DNA of 64,000 bases from CAWHQZ01 sp963831645 (GTDB taxonomy: Bacteria > Pseudomonadota > Alphaproteobacteria > Rhizobiales > Aestuariivirgaceae), in assembly GCA_963831645.1 (NCBI GenBank), contig CAWHQZ010000019.1, positions 93,383 through 157,382 on the forward strand. Reading direction: 5' to 3'. The notes below the pieces were generated by a model. It was not told the origin of the DNA and did no database searches. It saw only the letters and a list, made by a program, of their open reading frames with translations. Below, one piece after another: positions 50,067 to 60,247 of the stretch; position 1 is the first letter of the stretch, and each line of letters opens with the position of its first letter. Both the position numbers and the translations under genes were made by a program.

Positions 50067-52622
50067 TCATGCGGCATCGTTGTCGACCAGAATTTCCCGC
50101 TTGCCGATAGCATTGGCCTGTCCGATCAACCCTTCCTTTTCCATGCGCTCGATGAGGCTCGCCGCCTTGTTGTAGCCGATTTGCAGCCGGCGCTGGATAT
50201 AGCTGGTAGAGACCTTCTTGTCCCGCAAAACCACCGCGACCGCCTGGTCGTAAAGCTCATCACCGCTGCCGCCCGCCGTCCCGTCGGCGCCGCCCTCGCC
50301 GGTTTCGCCTTCGCCGACCTCTTCGGTCACCGCGTCGAGGTATTCGGGACGGCCCTGTTTCTTGAGGAAACGTACGATCTTTTCCACTTCTTCGTCGGAT
50401 ACGAACGGGCCGTGCAAGCGGCTGATGCGACCTCCGCCGGCCATGTACAGCATGTCGCCCTGGCCCAGCAGTTGCTCCGCACCCTGCTCGCCGAGGATGG
50501 TGCGGCTGTCGATCTTGGAGGTCACCTGGAAGCTGACGCGAGTGGGAAAATTGGCCTTGATGGTGCCGGTAATGACATCCACCGAAGGACGCTGGGTCGC
50601 CATGACGACATGGATGCCCGCCGCCCGGGCCATCTGGGCAAGCCTCTGAACCGCGCCTTCGATGTCCTTGCCGGCCACCATCATGAGATCGGCCATCTCG
50701 TCGATGATCACCACGATGTAGGGCATCGGCCGCAGGTCGATGGTTTCATCTTCGAAGATCGGCTCGCCTGACTGGGGATCGTATCCGGTCTGGACACGGC
50801 GCCTGATGGTCTCGCCGCGCTCCAGGCTCTGCGCCAGGCGGGCGTTGTAGCCGTCGACGTTGCGCACGCCCAGTTTCGACATCCGGCGATAGCGCTCCTC
50901 CATCTCCCGTACCGCCCATTTCAACGCCACGATCGCCTTCTTCGGGTCGGTCACCACCGGGGAGAGAAGGTGGGGAATGCCTTCATAGACCGAAAGCTCG
51001 AGCATCTTGGGGTCGATCATGATGAGCCGGCATCGGGCGGGCGGCAGCCGGTACAGCAGCGACAGGATCATCGTGTTGATGCCGACGGACTTTCCGGAAC
51101 CGGTAGTGCCGGCGATGAGAAGATGCGGCATGCGGGCGAGGTCGGCGAACACCGGGTCGCCGCCGATGTTCTTGCCGAGGGCCAGTGCCAGGCTCTGGCT
51201 CGTCTTGGCGAAGGGCTCCGAGCCGAGCAGCTCGCGAAGGTAGACCGTTTCGCGCCGGGCGTTGGGCAGTTCGATGCCGATAACATTGCGTCCGGGCACC
51301 ACTGCCACACGAGCGGCGACCGCACTCATCGAGCGGGCGATGTCGTCGGCGAGGCTGATAACACGGGACGACTTGATGCCCGGGGCCGGCTCCAGCTCGT
51401 AGAGGGTGACGACGGGTCCCGGGTGGACGTTGATGATTTCACCGCGCACGCCAAAATCGTCGAGCACGCTTTCGAGGGTGCGGGCGTTCTGCTCCAGCGC
51501 ATCGTCGCTCAGATCCTCGGCGCGGCCGAGCCGCCGGGGCTCGCTCAAGAGGGTGAGCGGAGGGAGTTCGAAGTCGCCGGAGTTGAGCAGCGACGGCTGG
51601 GAGTCCTTCCTTAGCCTCTTGGCCTGCTTGATGGCTTTGGTGTTGCGCGACACGCGTCTGGGGATCGTCGTGTCGTCGGAATCGTCCTCATCCTCGGCGT
51701 CGCTTTCCTCCTCGCCGGCAGGGCTGCGTTTGGCTGCCGCCGCCGCGATCCTGCGTTCGGAAGCTTTTCGGGCAAGCTTTGGCTCCACCCGGTCAAGGTC
51801 GCCGGGTTGTGAAGGCCGCACAGGACCGGCAGTAGCACTCAGGCAACGGCGAAGCAGGCCAGGCCGAACGTCGGCAGATCCCGGGTCGGCATCTGCCTGT
51901 GTCTTCGCCAATCGGGCATGACGGGATCGCCGGAAGGCCGCGCCCAGCGTAAAGATCCAGTGGGCGAGCGCCCCCACCAGGGCGTCGATGAAATCATGTC
52001 CCCGTTCGCCCAGGACGCGGGAGAGAAGCAGACCCGTGAGCTCCGACCTGTTGATGGCGAGCGCGAACCCCCACACGGTCGCCAGCGCCAGCACGGGGGC
52101 GGAAACGATCGCAGCGAATGCGCCTTTGAGCCCGAACGAGAGGAACCAAAGGAGGGAAGACGAAATGAAATCACCGGCTCGTCCGCCGAGCCCCGATAGC
52201 AGCGGCCAGCCGGAGAGCGTGGGCAGAGTCGAAAGGAGGCCGGCGAGCGAAAACACGGAAACTCCCCAGCCCATCAGGCGGCGAAGCGGCCGCTGGAAGC
52301 TCTGGTGAGAAATCAGGTCGAGACTCCAGAAGGTGGGTGCGGCGATGAAAGCGATCACCCCAAGACCCACCACCTGCAGGCAAGCGTCAGCGGATGTCGC
52401 TCCCGGCCGGCCCATCCAGTTGGCGAGCGCTCCCTGGTAGGCATCGCTCAGCGAGGCATCGAGAGCCGACCAGGTTGCGAGCGCCACCACCAGGCTGACG
52501 TCGGCCGCAAGAAGGGCGAACCCGAACGCCTCCAGCATGCGGTTGCGCAGGAACGCGCGCATGGCAGCGGGAATGGTGCTTTCGTCGGTATCGACCGGAC
52601 GGGAAAGGGACATCGGGCGCAT
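50067..52622 (-). CDS. ftsK: DNA translocase FtsK
   Basis: The 851-residue protein has four or five N-terminal membrane helices (to about residue 230), an acidic linker (about 280-380, [14 protein letters not shown]), then the RecA-like motor with Walker [20 protein letters not shown], Walker [18 protein letters not shown] and [26 protein letters not shown]. The C-terminal winged-helix gamma domain follows ([32 protein letters not shown]). It pumps DNA at the septum and aids dimer resolution. ATG 52622 or 52613 are the likely starts. Confidence 0.96.
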   Translation of the reverse strand: MRPMSLSRPVDTDESTIPAAMRAFLRNRMLEAFGFALLAADVSLVVALATWSALDASLSDAYQGALANWMGRPGATSADACLQVVGLGVIAFIAAPTFWSLDLISHQSFQRPLRRLMGWGVSVFSLAGLLSTLPTLSGWPLLSGLGGRAGDFISSSLLWFLSFGLKGAFAAIVSAPVLALATVWGFALAINRSELTGLLLSRVLGERGHDFIDALVGALAHWIFTLGAAFRRSRHARLAKTQADADPGSADVRPGLLRRCLSATAGPVRPSQPGDLDRVEPKLARKASERRIAAAAAKRSPAGEEESDAEDEDDSDDTTIPRRVSRNTKAIKQAKRLRKDSQPSLLNSGDFELPPLTLLSEPRRLGRAEDLSDDALEQNARTLESVLDDFGVRGEIINVHPGPVVTLYELEPAPGIKSSRVISLADDIARSMSAVAARVAVVPGRNVIGIELPNARRETVYLRELLGSEPFAKTSQSLALALGKNIGGDPVFADLARMPHLLIAGTTGSGKSVGINTMILSLLYRLPPARCRLIMIDPKMLELSVYEGIPHLLSPVVTDPKKAIVALKWAVREMEERYRRMSKLGVRNVDGYNARLAQSLERGETIRRRVQTGYDPQSGEPIFEDETIDLRPMPYIVVIIDEMADLMMVAGKDIEGAVQRLAQMARAAGIHVVMATQRPSVDVITGTIKANFPTRVSFQVTSKIDSRTILGEQGAEQLLGQGDMLYMAGGGRISRLHGPFVSDEEVEKIVRFLKKQGRPEYLDAVTEEVGEGETGEGGADGTAGGSGDELYDQAVAVVLRDKKVSTSYIQRRLQIGYNKAASLIERMEKEGLIGQANAIGKREILVDNDAA

Positions 52623-52686
52623 TTCGCTGCTTGCCGCAAAAATTCCGGCAATACAAACAGTTACCTGGATAGTGGGGGAGGGATGG

Positions 52687-53604
52687 TTAAGGCTTGGTAA
52701 ACAGCTGGTCGCGGATGCGCATGAGGCCTTCCTGGGCAACCGAGGCGACCAGGATGCCGGTGCGGTCGAAGATCAGGCCGCGATTGAAACCGCGCGCTGC
52801 CGAGGCGGACGGCGAATCCTGGGAGTACAGCAGCCACTGGTCGGCGCGAAACGGGCGATGAAACCACAAAGCGTGATCGAGGCTGGCCATCATCAGTTCC
52901 GGGTCGTAAAGCGTGCGCCCATGGGGTACCAGAGCGGTTGCAATGATCGAAATGTCGGAGGCGTAGGCCAACGCCGCGCAGTGAACGGCGGGATCGTCCG
53001 GCAGCCGGGCGCGCACGCGCAGCCAGAGATTTGCGCAGGCCGGCCGGCCGGCCTGTGGCTTCAGAAAGGCCTCGGGATCGGCAGGGCGTATTTCGACCGG
53101 CCGCACCCGCGACAGATAACTTCGCATCGACGAGGGCATGCGGTCGCCGTGGGAGGCCGCGAGGGAGGCCTCGTCGGGCAGCGCCTCGGGTGGGGCGACA
53201 TCGGGCATCGGAGCCTGGTGGTCAAAACCCGGCTCGGGCCGATGAAACGAGGCGATCATCGAAAAGATGATCTCATCCCCCTGGCGCGCCAGGACGCCCC
53301 GGGTCGTGAAGCTCTTGCCGTCGCGGTGCGGATCGACCTCATAGAGGATGGCTCTCGCGGGGTCGCCTGGGCGGAGGAAATAGCCGTGCAGCGAGTGAAC
53401 CGGCCGCTGCTCCACGGTTATGGTGGCGGCAAGCAGCGCCTGGGCCACGACTTGGCCGCCGAACACGCGCTTCCAGCCATCCTTGGAACTTGTTGCCTCG
53501 AAGCGATTGTGACCGAGCGTCTTCAGGTCGAGGATGGCGAGAAGGCCGGCCTCGTGCTGCGGAAGTTGTTGCGCGATGGTCACCGCGGGAGAAGATGCCG
53601 CCAT
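52687..53604 (-). CDS. tesB: Acyl-CoA thioesterase II
   Basis: The 305-residue double hot-dog protein has [76 protein letters not shown] (catalytic Asp of TesB), and [20 protein letters not shown]. It hydrolyses medium- and long-chain acyl-CoA. ATG 53604 (MAASSPAV) is used. It is divergent from the ubiquinone hydroxylase, which starts 39 nt away. Confidence 0.94.
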   Translation of the reverse strand: MAASSPAVTIAQQLPQHEAGLLAILDLKTLGHNRFEATSSKDGWKRVFGGQVVAQALLAATITVEQRPVHSLHGYFLRPGDPARAILYEVDPHRDGKSFTTRGVLARQGDEIIFSMIASFHRPEPGFDHQAPMPDVAPPEALPDEASLAASHGDRMPSSMRSYLSRVRPVEIRPADPEAFLKPQAGRPACANLWLRVRARLPDDPAVHCAALAYASDISIIATALVPHGRTLYDPELMMASLDHALWFHRPFRADQWLLYSQDSPSASAARGFNRGLIFDRTGILVASVAQEGLMRIRDQLFTKP

Positions 53605-53642
53605 GGTCAGCCCTGTCAATCCCCGGCTTCGGCCCGTGAGCA

Positions 53643-54890
53643 ATGACGCATATTGATCTGAACGCCGATGTGGCCGTCATCGGCGGGGGTCTGGCCGGGT
53701 TGACGGCGGCGCTTGCTCTGGGCGCGCCCGCCGCGCGGGTGCCGCTCAGCGTGGCGCTGATCGATCCGGGCGATCCCCGGCAGGCGCAAACCGGCCGCAA
53801 GGATGGGCGCGCCTCGGCAATCACCAGGGCCTCGCGCCATATGTTCGAGGCGATGGGGCTGTGGCCGGCGCTGGCGTCGCACGCCCAACCCATCCGCCAC
53901 ATCGCGGTCACCGACTCGAAGCTTGGCAATGCCCAGCGACCGAGCCTGATCCGGTTCGCAAACGAGGCGGCATCGCAGAGCGAGCATGCCTCGATGATCG
54001 AAAATCAAGCCTTGCTCGAGGTGCTCGCCGATGCGGTCGCCGGCGCTTCGCACGTCACGGTCCTCGCGGGCGCCGCCGCCAACGCCCTTGTGGCCGATGA
54101 TGCCGCCGCGACGGTGACGATTGGCGACGGTCGGCGGGTGCGTGCGAACCTGGTCATTGCCGCAGACGGCCACCGGTCGTGGTGCCGCAAGGTGGCGGCA
54201 ATCGACACCGTGGAATGGACCTACGGCCAGTCGGCGATCGTGCTGACCGTGAGCCATGACCGGCCTCATGACGGCTGGGCGGAAGAACATTTCCTTCCCG
54301 CCGGGCCCTTCGCGATCCTGCCGCTCACGGGCAACCGTTCCTCGCTTGTCTGGACCGAGGAGCAGCGTGTCGCACAGGGACTGATCAGCCTTGGCGAACA
54401 GGAGTTTCAGAAGGAGCTCGAGCTGCGCTTCGGCGACCGTCGAGGCAGGGTGCAGCCGCACGGCGAGCGCCATTGCTATCCCCTGATCCTGATGTTGGCC
54501 AAAAGCTTCATTGCACCGAGGCTGGCGCTCATCGGCGATGCCGCCCATGTCATCCACCCGATCGCCGGCCTGGGCCTGAACCTCGGTTTTCGCGACATCG
54601 CGGCACTGGCCGAGGTCGTTGCCGACGCCGTGCGTCTCGGGCTGGATTTTGGCGGGCCGGCAACGCTCGCGCGCTATCAGGCCTGGCGGCGCGCCGACAC
54701 CGTCATGACCGCGGTCGCCACCGATGGGCTCAACCGGCTGTTCTCAAACGACCAGCCGCTCCTGCGGCTCGTGCGCGACGCCGGTCTCAGCCTCACGGAC
54801 CGCGCCGTGCCGCTGAAGGAGCTGTTCATGCGCGAGGCGGCGGGCTTGACGGGAACCCTGCCGAAGCTGTTGACCGGCGAGCCGGTGTAG
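53643..54890 (+). CDS. UbiH/UbiF/COQ6 family FAD-dependent hydroxylase
   Basis: The 415-residue flavoprotein has the N-terminal VAVIGGGLAGLTAALAL loop, the DGRASAITRASRHMFEAMGLWPAL segment, ViaADGhrS (VIAADGHRSWCR) and the second FAD motif LIGDAAHVIHPIAGLGLNLGFRDIAAL. These are family signatures of ubiquinone-ring hydroxylases. Which ring position it acts on cannot be told. Confidence 0.92.
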   Translation: MTHIDLNADVAVIGGGLAGLTAALALGAPAARVPLSVALIDPGDPRQAQTGRKDGRASAITRASRHMFEAMGLWPALASHAQPIRHIAVTDSKLGNAQRPSLIRFANEAASQSEHASMIENQALLEVLADAVAGASHVTVLAGAAANALVADDAAATVTIGDGRRVRANLVIAADGHRSWCRKVAAIDTVEWTYGQSAIVLTVSHDRPHDGWAEEHFLPAGPFAILPLTGNRSSLVWTEEQRVAQGLISLGEQEFQKELELRFGDRRGRVQPHGERHCYPLILMLAKSFIAPRLALIGDAAHVIHPIAGLGLNLGFRDIAALAEVVADAVRLGLDFGGPATLARYQAWRRADTVMTAVATDGLNRLFSNDQPLLRLVRDAGLSLTDRAVPLKELFMREAAGLTGTLPKLLTGEPV

Positions 54891-54919
54891 CGCGAGCTCG
54901 CCCACAGATTGCTCTAACT

Positions 54920-55279
54920 CTAACCGCGGGTCAGGCCCTTGGCGGCGAGCTGGGCGAGATAATCAGCCCACAGATGATCTTGCTTGCGCCCGAGCTCGTG
55001 AAGATAGGACCACGTGTAGAGTCCCGTGTCGTGGCCGTCGTCGAACAGGATGCGCAAGGCATAGTTGCCGACCGGCTCGAGGGAACGGATGGAGACCAGG
55101 CGCTTGCCTGGCACAGTCACTTCTTCGCCGGGGCCGTGGCCCTTGACCTCGGCGGAGGGGCTGTGGACGCGCAGGAACTCGGCGGGAAGCGAAAAGGTTG
55201 CGCCGTCGTCAAAGCTGATCGCCAGCTCGCGGGCGCCAGTCCTGAGGCGGATTTCCAGCGGCCACGACGGCTCACTCAT
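54920..55279 (-). CDS. DUF971 (GBBH-like N-terminal) domain protein
   Basis: The 119-residue protein [49 protein letters not shown]...[36 protein letters not shown] is the DUF971 fold, also found at the N-terminus of gamma-butyrobetaine hydroxylase. Stand-alone members are often encoded near iron-sulfur cluster genes but their role is unclear. It overlaps the Trm112-like gene by 8 nt. Confidence 0.9.
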   Translation of the reverse strand: MSEPSWPLEIRLRTGARELAISFDDGATFSLPAEFLRVHSPSAEVKGHGPGEEVTVPGKRLVSIRSLEPVGNYALRILFDDGHDTGLYTWSYLHELGRKQDHLWADYLAQLAAKGLTRG

Positions 55280-55460
55280 TTTCGCCGAGCTGGCGGGCTT
55301 CGTCGGCAAGCATGATGGGGATGCCGTCCCGGATCGGATAGGCAAGCCGCGCCGCCCGCGAGACGAGCTCCTGCTTCTCGCGATCGTATTCGAGCCTCGT
55401 CTTGGTGACCGGGCAGACGAGGATCTCGAGAAGCTTGGGGTCGACTTGGCGTTCCTGCAT
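55272..55460 (-). CDS. Trm112 family zinc-ribbon-like small protein (YcaR type)
   Basis: The 62-residue protein [56 protein letters not shown] matches the Trm112/YcaR family. [11 protein letters not shown] retains one Cys of the zinc site, as in many bacterial members. It may chaperone a methyltransferase or take part in lipid A regulation; function is not assigned here. Confidence 0.9.
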   Translation of the reverse strand: MQERQVDPKLLEILVCPVTKTRLEYDREKQELVSRAARLAYPIRDGIPIMLADEARQLGENE

Positions 55461-55475
55461 GAATTCCCCGTCGGA

Positions 55476-56153
55476 CTACTGCAGCTGCGGGCGCGAGCCG
55501 GGAGTCTTGCGCGAGAGGTCGATCTCGGTCAGCGCCACGAGCAGTTCAGCCCGTGAGCGCAGGTCCGGGGCCTCGAGAAGGGCCTGTTTCTCGGCGACCG
55601 GATAGGGCGCGAGCGTCGATAGCGAGTTGACCAGGGTCTCGCTCGATGCCGAGGTGATCTCGCTCCAGTCGGTCTTGAGATCGTGGGCCTCGAGATAGGC
55701 GCGAAAGGTCTTCAGCAACTGCTCGCGGTCGACGCCTTCCTCACCCGCACCCTGCTCGAGGTCGCCGGCAAACGCCGCATAATCGGCCTCGACCTGTCGG
55801 TAAGGTGTCGTTGCAGCGAGCTCGTTCCTGACCGTAAAGCGGGCAACGCCGGTCAGCGTCACGAGCATTCGCCCGTCCGGCAATTCGGCGAAGGAGGTGA
55901 TGCGGCCGGCGCAGCCGGTGGCATAGAGCCTGGGGACGCGCTCTTCCGTCTGCTTGGCCGGCGTCTCGAGTGGCTGGATCATGCCGATGAGCCGGCTGCC
56001 GGCGAGCGCGTCGTCGAACATGGCGAGATAGCGGGGCTCGAAGATATTGAGGGGCAGCTGTGTGTGCGGCAGCAGCAATGCGCCCGCCAGCGGAAAGATG
56101 GGCAGACGGCTGGGAAGATCGGCGGTGGTCGCGTATCGGCTGCGCGAGGGCAT
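55476..56153 (-). CDS. LON peptidase N-terminal substrate-binding domain protein
   Basis: The 225-residue protein has the Lon N-domain pattern LPIFPLAGALLLPHTQLPLNIFEPRYLAMFDDALAGSRLIGMIQP, GCAGRITSFAELPDGRMLVTLTGVARFTV, and a helical C-terminal part (KTFRAYLEAHDLKTDWSEI). No ATPase or protease domain is present. It is probably cotranscribed with the thioredoxin-like gene upstream and with the two small genes downstream. Confidence 0.92.
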   Translation of the reverse strand: MPSRSRYATTADLPSRLPIFPLAGALLLPHTQLPLNIFEPRYLAMFDDALAGSRLIGMIQPLETPAKQTEERVPRLYATGCAGRITSFAELPDGRMLVTLTGVARFTVRNELAATTPYRQVEADYAAFAGDLEQGAGEEGVDREQLLKTFRAYLEAHDLKTDWSEITSASSETLVNSLSTLAPYPVAEKQALLEAPDLRSRAELLVALTEIDLSRKTPGSRPQLQ

Positions 56154-56167
56154 GCGGGTACCGCGGG

Positions 56168-57112
56168 TCAGCTGAACAGGATGGACGACAGCCGACGCCG
56201 GCCGGCGATCGTCAACTCGTCCTTGGGGCCCCAGGCTTCAAAGAACTGCACCAGTTGTTTGCGCGCGGCGTCCTCGTTCCAGTCGCGCTTCTTGCGCACG
56301 ATGGCCAGCAGGTGGTCGAGCGCTTCCTCGCGCCGGCCTGCGCCGTTGAGCGCTACCGCGAGCTCGAGCCGCGACTGGTGATCATCCTCGTCTTTGGCCA
56401 CGGCTGCCGCCAAGCCCGCCACGGTGCCGGGATCGACGGTCTTGCCGGCAAGCTCGATGGCGGCGCGGGCAGAGGTGATATGGGAGTCACTGGCCTTCGC
56501 GGGCGGTACCAGCGCCAGCGTGGCTTTGGCCCTGTCGACATCGCCCGCCGCCAGCTGGGCCCTGGCCAGCCCGCCAAGCGCCTTCAGGTTCTCGCGATCG
56601 CCTTCGAGTACCTGGCTATAGATGCGGATCGCTGCGCGGGTGTCGCCGGCTTCCATGGCGGACTCCGCGCGGGCCAGCAAGTCCTCCGCTGCCTCAGCGC
56701 CTGCGGCAGCATTCAGTCTTGCGATGAACTTGTTGATTTCCGACTCCGGCAGCGCCCCCATGAAACCGTCGACCGGCTGGCCGTCGACGAAAGCGAACAC
56801 CGCCGGAATCGACTGGATGCGCATCTGGGCGGCAAGCTGCTGGTTTTCGTCGATGTTGATCTTGACCAGGCGAACCGCACCTTTGGCGGCGTTTACCGCC
56901 TTCTCGAGCAAGGGCGTGAGTTGCTTGCAGGGGCCGCACCACGGCGCCCAGAAGTCCACCAGCACCGGCGTCTTGCGCGAGGCTTCGATGACATCTGCCA
57001 GGAACGCTTTGGTGCTCGAGTCCTTCACATACCCGGAAGCTGCGGGCGCTGGCTTGTCATTGCCTGTAAGGGTCATCGTCATGGGTGGTTTTTGGAAGTC
57101 CTTTCGCCCCAT
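56168..57112 (-). CDS. Thioredoxin with C-terminal TPR-like domain (CnoX/YbbN type)
   Basis: The 314-residue protein has a thioredoxin domain (residues about 30-135) with VLVDFWAPWCGPCKQLTPLLEKAV, MRIQSIPAVFAFVDGQPVDGFMGALPESEI, and a tetratricopeptide-like region (about 145-300) with AESAMEAGDTRAAIRIYSQVLEGDRENLKALGGLARA. This layout is that of CnoX, a holdase that hands substrates to chaperones. The CGPC active site is intact, unlike E. coli CnoX. ATG 57082 or 57076 are alternative starts. Confidence 0.92.
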   Translation of the reverse strand: MGRKDFQKPPMTMTLTGNDKPAPAASGYVKDSSTKAFLADVIEASRKTPVLVDFWAPWCGPCKQLTPLLEKAVNAAKGAVRLVKINIDENQQLAAQMRIQSIPAVFAFVDGQPVDGFMGALPESEINKFIARLNAAAGAEAAEDLLARAESAMEAGDTRAAIRIYSQVLEGDRENLKALGGLARAQLAAGDVDRAKATLALVPPAKASDSHITSARAAIELAGKTVDPGTVAGLAAAVAKDEDDHQSRLELAVALNGAGRREEALDHLLAIVRKKRDWNEDAARKQLVQFFEAWGPKDELTIAGRRRLSSILFS

Positions 57113-57170
57113 AGATGGTCGATCGGCGGTTAAAATGCAAATCCGCCAGCCTCCGGTCGGGGGCTTTCCT

Positions 57171-57194
57171 TGTTATATTCGCTCAGATATATCG
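57171..57194 (+). promoter_or_regulatory. Candidate ModE operator upstream of modA
   Basis: TGTTATAT (57171-57178) and ATATATCG (57187-57194) form an inverted repeat around an 8-nt spacer, matching six of eight arm positions and keeping the TATAT...ATATA core of ModE boxes. It is 61 nt upstream of the modA ATG. It may overlap the promoter. The ModE-like gene is at the end of the same cluster. Confidence 0.5.
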
Positions 57195-57255
57195 ATAGAC
57201 AGAGCCGACGCGACCTTTGCCGCCGGCTCCACGTCGACTTCAAGGGAGGTTCGTC

Positions 57256-58065
57256 ATGCTCAATCGCAGAACGTTTGCAATACGCGTTGCGGCCGTCGCC
57301 GCGGCTGCCCTCGGCCTGATCGCCGCCTCGATTCCGCCGGCACTGCCAGCCGACGACATCGTCATATTCGCCGCCGCAAGCCTCAAGAACGCCCTCGACG
57401 ATATCAACGCCGCCTGGAAGGCCGACAGCGGCAAGGAAGCGACGATCTCCTATGCCGCCAGCCCGGCCCTCGCCAGGCAGATCGAAGGGGCTGCTCCGGC
57501 GGACCTGTTCATTTCGGCCGACCTCCAGTGGATGAAATACCTGGCCGAGAAGAACCTGATCAAGCCGGAGAGCGAAGTGAAGTTGCTCGGCAACCGGATC
57601 GTGCTCATCGCGCCTCGGGACTCCAAGGCCGAAAGCATTGCGATCGAGCCCGATTTCGGCCTCAACGAGCTCGTGGGCGAAGGCAAACTGGCGATGGCCG
57701 ACGTCAAGGCAGTGCCGGCGGGCAGATACGGCAAGGCGGCGCTCGATGCTCTCGGTGTATGGCCTGCCGTTGAAGGCAAAGTCGTCCAGACGGAGAATGT
57801 GCGCGCCGCGCTGAAGCTGGTCGCCACCGGAGAGGCCGCTCTCGGCATCGTCTACCAGACCGACGCCAACGCCGAGCCCGGGGTCAAGGTGCTGGGGACC
57901 TTTCCCGAAAACACCCACGAGCCGATCATCTATCCGGCCGCCCTCACCGCGTCGTCCGTCAATCCGGATGCCGCCGAATTCCTGACGTATCTCCAGTCGG
58001 CCGGGGCCAGGGCGCTTTTCGAGAAGCAAGGCTTCACGGTTCTGGCTGTGCCTCCTTCCAATTGA
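57256..58065 (+). CDS. modA: Molybdate ABC transporter substrate-binding protein ModA
   Basis: The 269-residue protein has a signal peptide (about residues 1-31, ending LPADD), then DDIVIFAAASLKNALDDINAAWKADSGKEATISYAASPALARQIEGAAPADLFISADLQWMKYL, the ModA pattern with Ser and Ala residues that hold molybdate, and VVQTENVRAALKLVATGEAALGIVYQTDA. AAGGGAGG lies 7 nt upstream of ATG 57256. It binds molybdate or tungstate in the periplasm. Confidence 0.96.
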   Translation: MLNRRTFAIRVAAVAAAALGLIAASIPPALPADDIVIFAAASLKNALDDINAAWKADSGKEATISYAASPALARQIEGAAPADLFISADLQWMKYLAEKNLIKPESEVKLLGNRIVLIAPRDSKAESIAIEPDFGLNELVGEGKLAMADVKAVPAGRYGKAALDALGVWPAVEGKVVQTENVRAALKLVATGEAALGIVYQTDANAEPGVKVLGTFPENTHEPIIYPAALTASSVNPDAAEFLTYLQSAGARALFEKQGFTVLAVPPSN

Positions 58066-58066
58066 A

Positions 58067-58768
58067 ATGCAATGGCTGGCGCTCAGCGCGCAAGAATGGA
58101 CCGCGGTTCGCCTGAGCGTCTGGGTCGCCCTGTGGGCCATGATGTGGAGCCTGCCGCCGGGCATTCTCATTGCGCTGCTGCTGGCGCGTAAACGATTCTG
58201 GGGAAAATCCCTGCTCGACGGAGTGGTCCACCTGCCGCTGGTGATGCCGCCCGTGGTCACCGGATACCTGCTGCTTCTCACCTTCGGCAAGCGCGCGCCG
58301 GTCGGCAGATTCCTCGCCGAGGAGCTCGGCATCGTATTTGCGTTTCGCTGGACCGGGGCGGCGCTCGCCTGCGCCATCATGGGTTTTCCCCTGATGGTGC
58401 GGGCCATCCGGCTTTCCATGGAGGCGGTGGACCGCAAACTGGAGTCGGCTGCCGGCACGCTCGGCGCCAGTCCGGCCTGGGTATTCCTCACCATAACGCT
58501 GCCCCTGACGTTGCCCGGCATCGTCGCCGGCATGATCCTGTCGTTCGCCAAGGCAATGGGTGAATTCGGCGCGACCATCACCTTCGTGTCCAATATTCCC
58601 GGGGAGACGCAAACCCTTCCCTCGGCGATCTACACTTTCACCCAGGTGCCCGGCGGCGATCCAGGCGCGTTGCGTCTGACCCTGGTCGCGATCGCCGTTT
58701 CCATGGGCGCGCTCGTCGTCTCGGAGGCGCTGGCCCGCCGGGTCGGGCGGCGCATGGAAATCGAATGA
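58067..58768 (+). CDS. modB: Molybdate ABC transporter permease ModB
   Basis: The 233-residue permease has five to six membrane segments and the EAA loop ESAAGTLGASPAWVFLTITLPLTLPGIVAGMILSFAKAMGEFGATITF. VHLPLVMPPVVTGYLLL is typical of ModB. It begins 1 nt after the modA stop and overlaps the modC start by 4 nt (ATGA). Confidence 0.95.
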   Translation: MQWLALSAQEWTAVRLSVWVALWAMMWSLPPGILIALLLARKRFWGKSLLDGVVHLPLVMPPVVTGYLLLLTFGKRAPVGRFLAEELGIVFAFRWTGAALACAIMGFPLMVRAIRLSMEAVDRKLESAAGTLGASPAWVFLTITLPLTLPGIVAGMILSFAKAMGEFGATITFVSNIPGETQTLPSAIYTFTQVPGGDPGALRLTLVAIAVSMGALVVSEALARRVGRRMEIE

Positions 58769-59897
58769 CCATCGACTTCGACGTCGATCACAATTTCGGC
58801 GCCTTCCGGCTCGCACGCGCGCTTCTCCTCCTCCGGGCGACTCATCGCGCTGTTCGGTCCGTCGGGCTCCGGGAAGACATCGGTCGTGAACCTCATCGCC
58901 GGGCTCGTCCGCCCGGCTTACGGCCGCATCGCGGTGGATGGCCGGGCGCTGGTCGATACCGAAACCGGCTGTTTCGTGCCCGGTCACCGGCGACGGGTCG
59001 GCTATGTCTTTCAGGAGCCGCGGCTCTTCCCGCATCTCAGCGTACGCCACAACCTGAAATATGGCGCCTGGTTCACGCCGGCCGCTGAGCGGCAGGAGAG
59101 CTTCGAGCGCGTCGTCGATCTTCTCGGGATCGGGCATCTGCTCGACCGCCGCCCGGGACCCCTTTCGGGGGGCGAAAAGCAGCGCGTAGCCATCGGCCGC
59201 GCGCTACTGGCCAGCCCCCGGGTGCTGCTCATGGACGAACCTCTGGCCTCGCTCGATCAGGCGCGCAAGGAGGAGATCATGCCCTACGTGGAGCGGTTGC
59301 GGGACGAAAGCATGATTCCCATCCTGTATGTCAGCCATTCGATCGCCGAGGTGACGCGGCTTGCAACCGACATGGTGGTGATGTCGGGCGGGCGCATCGT
59401 CGAGGCCGGTCGGACCGAAGAGATCATGCAGCGGCTCGATGCGCTCGCCCCGGAAGACACGGGCGAGGCAAGCGTGCTGCTCGATACCGTCATCGAGTCG
59501 TTCGACGGCGCTTTCGGCCTGTCGGTGCTGCGCTCGGCCGCCGGCCAGTTCCAAATCCCTGGCCGGCTGGGCGATGCCGGCCAGCCCGGTGAGGCTGCGG
59601 ATCAAGGCCCGCGACGTCATCATCGCGACCGAACGGCCGCAGAACCTGAGCGCCCTCAACGTTCTGAGCGGCCGCGTTCGCGGTATCGAAAACGCCGGCG
59701 GCGCGCTGGTAGACGTCCGGATCGACTGCTTGGGCCAGCCCGTCATTGCCCGCATCACGCGTCAGTCGGCCGAGGGCCTGGGGCTGGCGGTCGGTCTCGC
59801 CGCCTTCGCGATCGTCAAATCCGTCTCCTTCGATCCGGCGAGTCTTGCTAGGATGGCCCCGGCCCGGCCCGACAGGGTGGTCAGCGGGAAGGTGTGA
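58765..59897 (+). pseudogene. modC: Molybdate ABC transporter ATPase ModC, broken by two one-base frameshifts
   Basis: The ATG at 58765 begins MTIDFDVDHNFGAFRL. Removing C58814 continues it as DARFSSSGRLIALFGPSGSGKTS (Walker A) and on through the second reading frame: VFQEPRLFPHL (Q-loop), LSGGEKQRVAIGRALL (signature), VLLMDEPLASLD (Walker B) and SHSIAEV. Removing one G of 59569-59571 enters the third frame, which carries the TOBE region (SPVRLRIKARDVIIATERPQN) to the stop at 59897. The repaired protein would be 376 residues, normal for ModC. As written no frame spans it. Either a decayed gene or sequencing errors. Confidence 0.88.
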
Positions 59898-60232
59898 TGC
59901 CGTCCTTGAGCTTGCGCATAGACTTCAGCTCCGGAGGACGCGTCGGGCCCGGGAAGATCCACCTGCTCGAGCAGATCGCTGCCTACGGCTCCATATCCGC
60001 GGCCGCGCGCGCCATGGACATGTCCTACAAGCACGCCTGGGACCTGGTCGAAGAAATGAATCAGTTGTTCGGCAAGCCGCTGCTGTCGACACAGGCCGGA
60101 GGCAAGGACGGCGGCGGAGCCCGCCTCACCCCCGTCGGATTGGCTGTCGTCACCCGCTTCCGCGCCATCGAGCGGGCGGCCGCGACGGCGGCTCGGGCCC
60201 AGCTCGAGGCACTGCAGGCGGAGATAGAGTAG
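59897..60232 (+). CDS. ModE-type winged-helix molybdate regulator, DNA-binding domain only
   Basis: The 111-residue protein has GPGKIHLLEQIAAYGSISAAARAMDMSYKHAWDLVEEMNQLFGKPLLSTQAGGKDGGGARLTPVG, the ModE/LysR-like winged helix. It lacks the C-terminal TOBE (molybdate-binding) repeats of E. coli ModE, so it either senses molybdate differently or works without ligand. GTG 59894 is an alternative start. It follows modC directly (TGATG). Confidence 0.9.
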   Translation: MPSLSLRIDFSSGGRVGPGKIHLLEQIAAYGSISAAARAMDMSYKHAWDLVEEMNQLFGKPLLSTQAGGKDGGGARLTPVGLAVVTRFRAIERAAATAARAQLEALQAEIE

Positions 60233-60247
60233 TTGCGAGCCGGCGAG

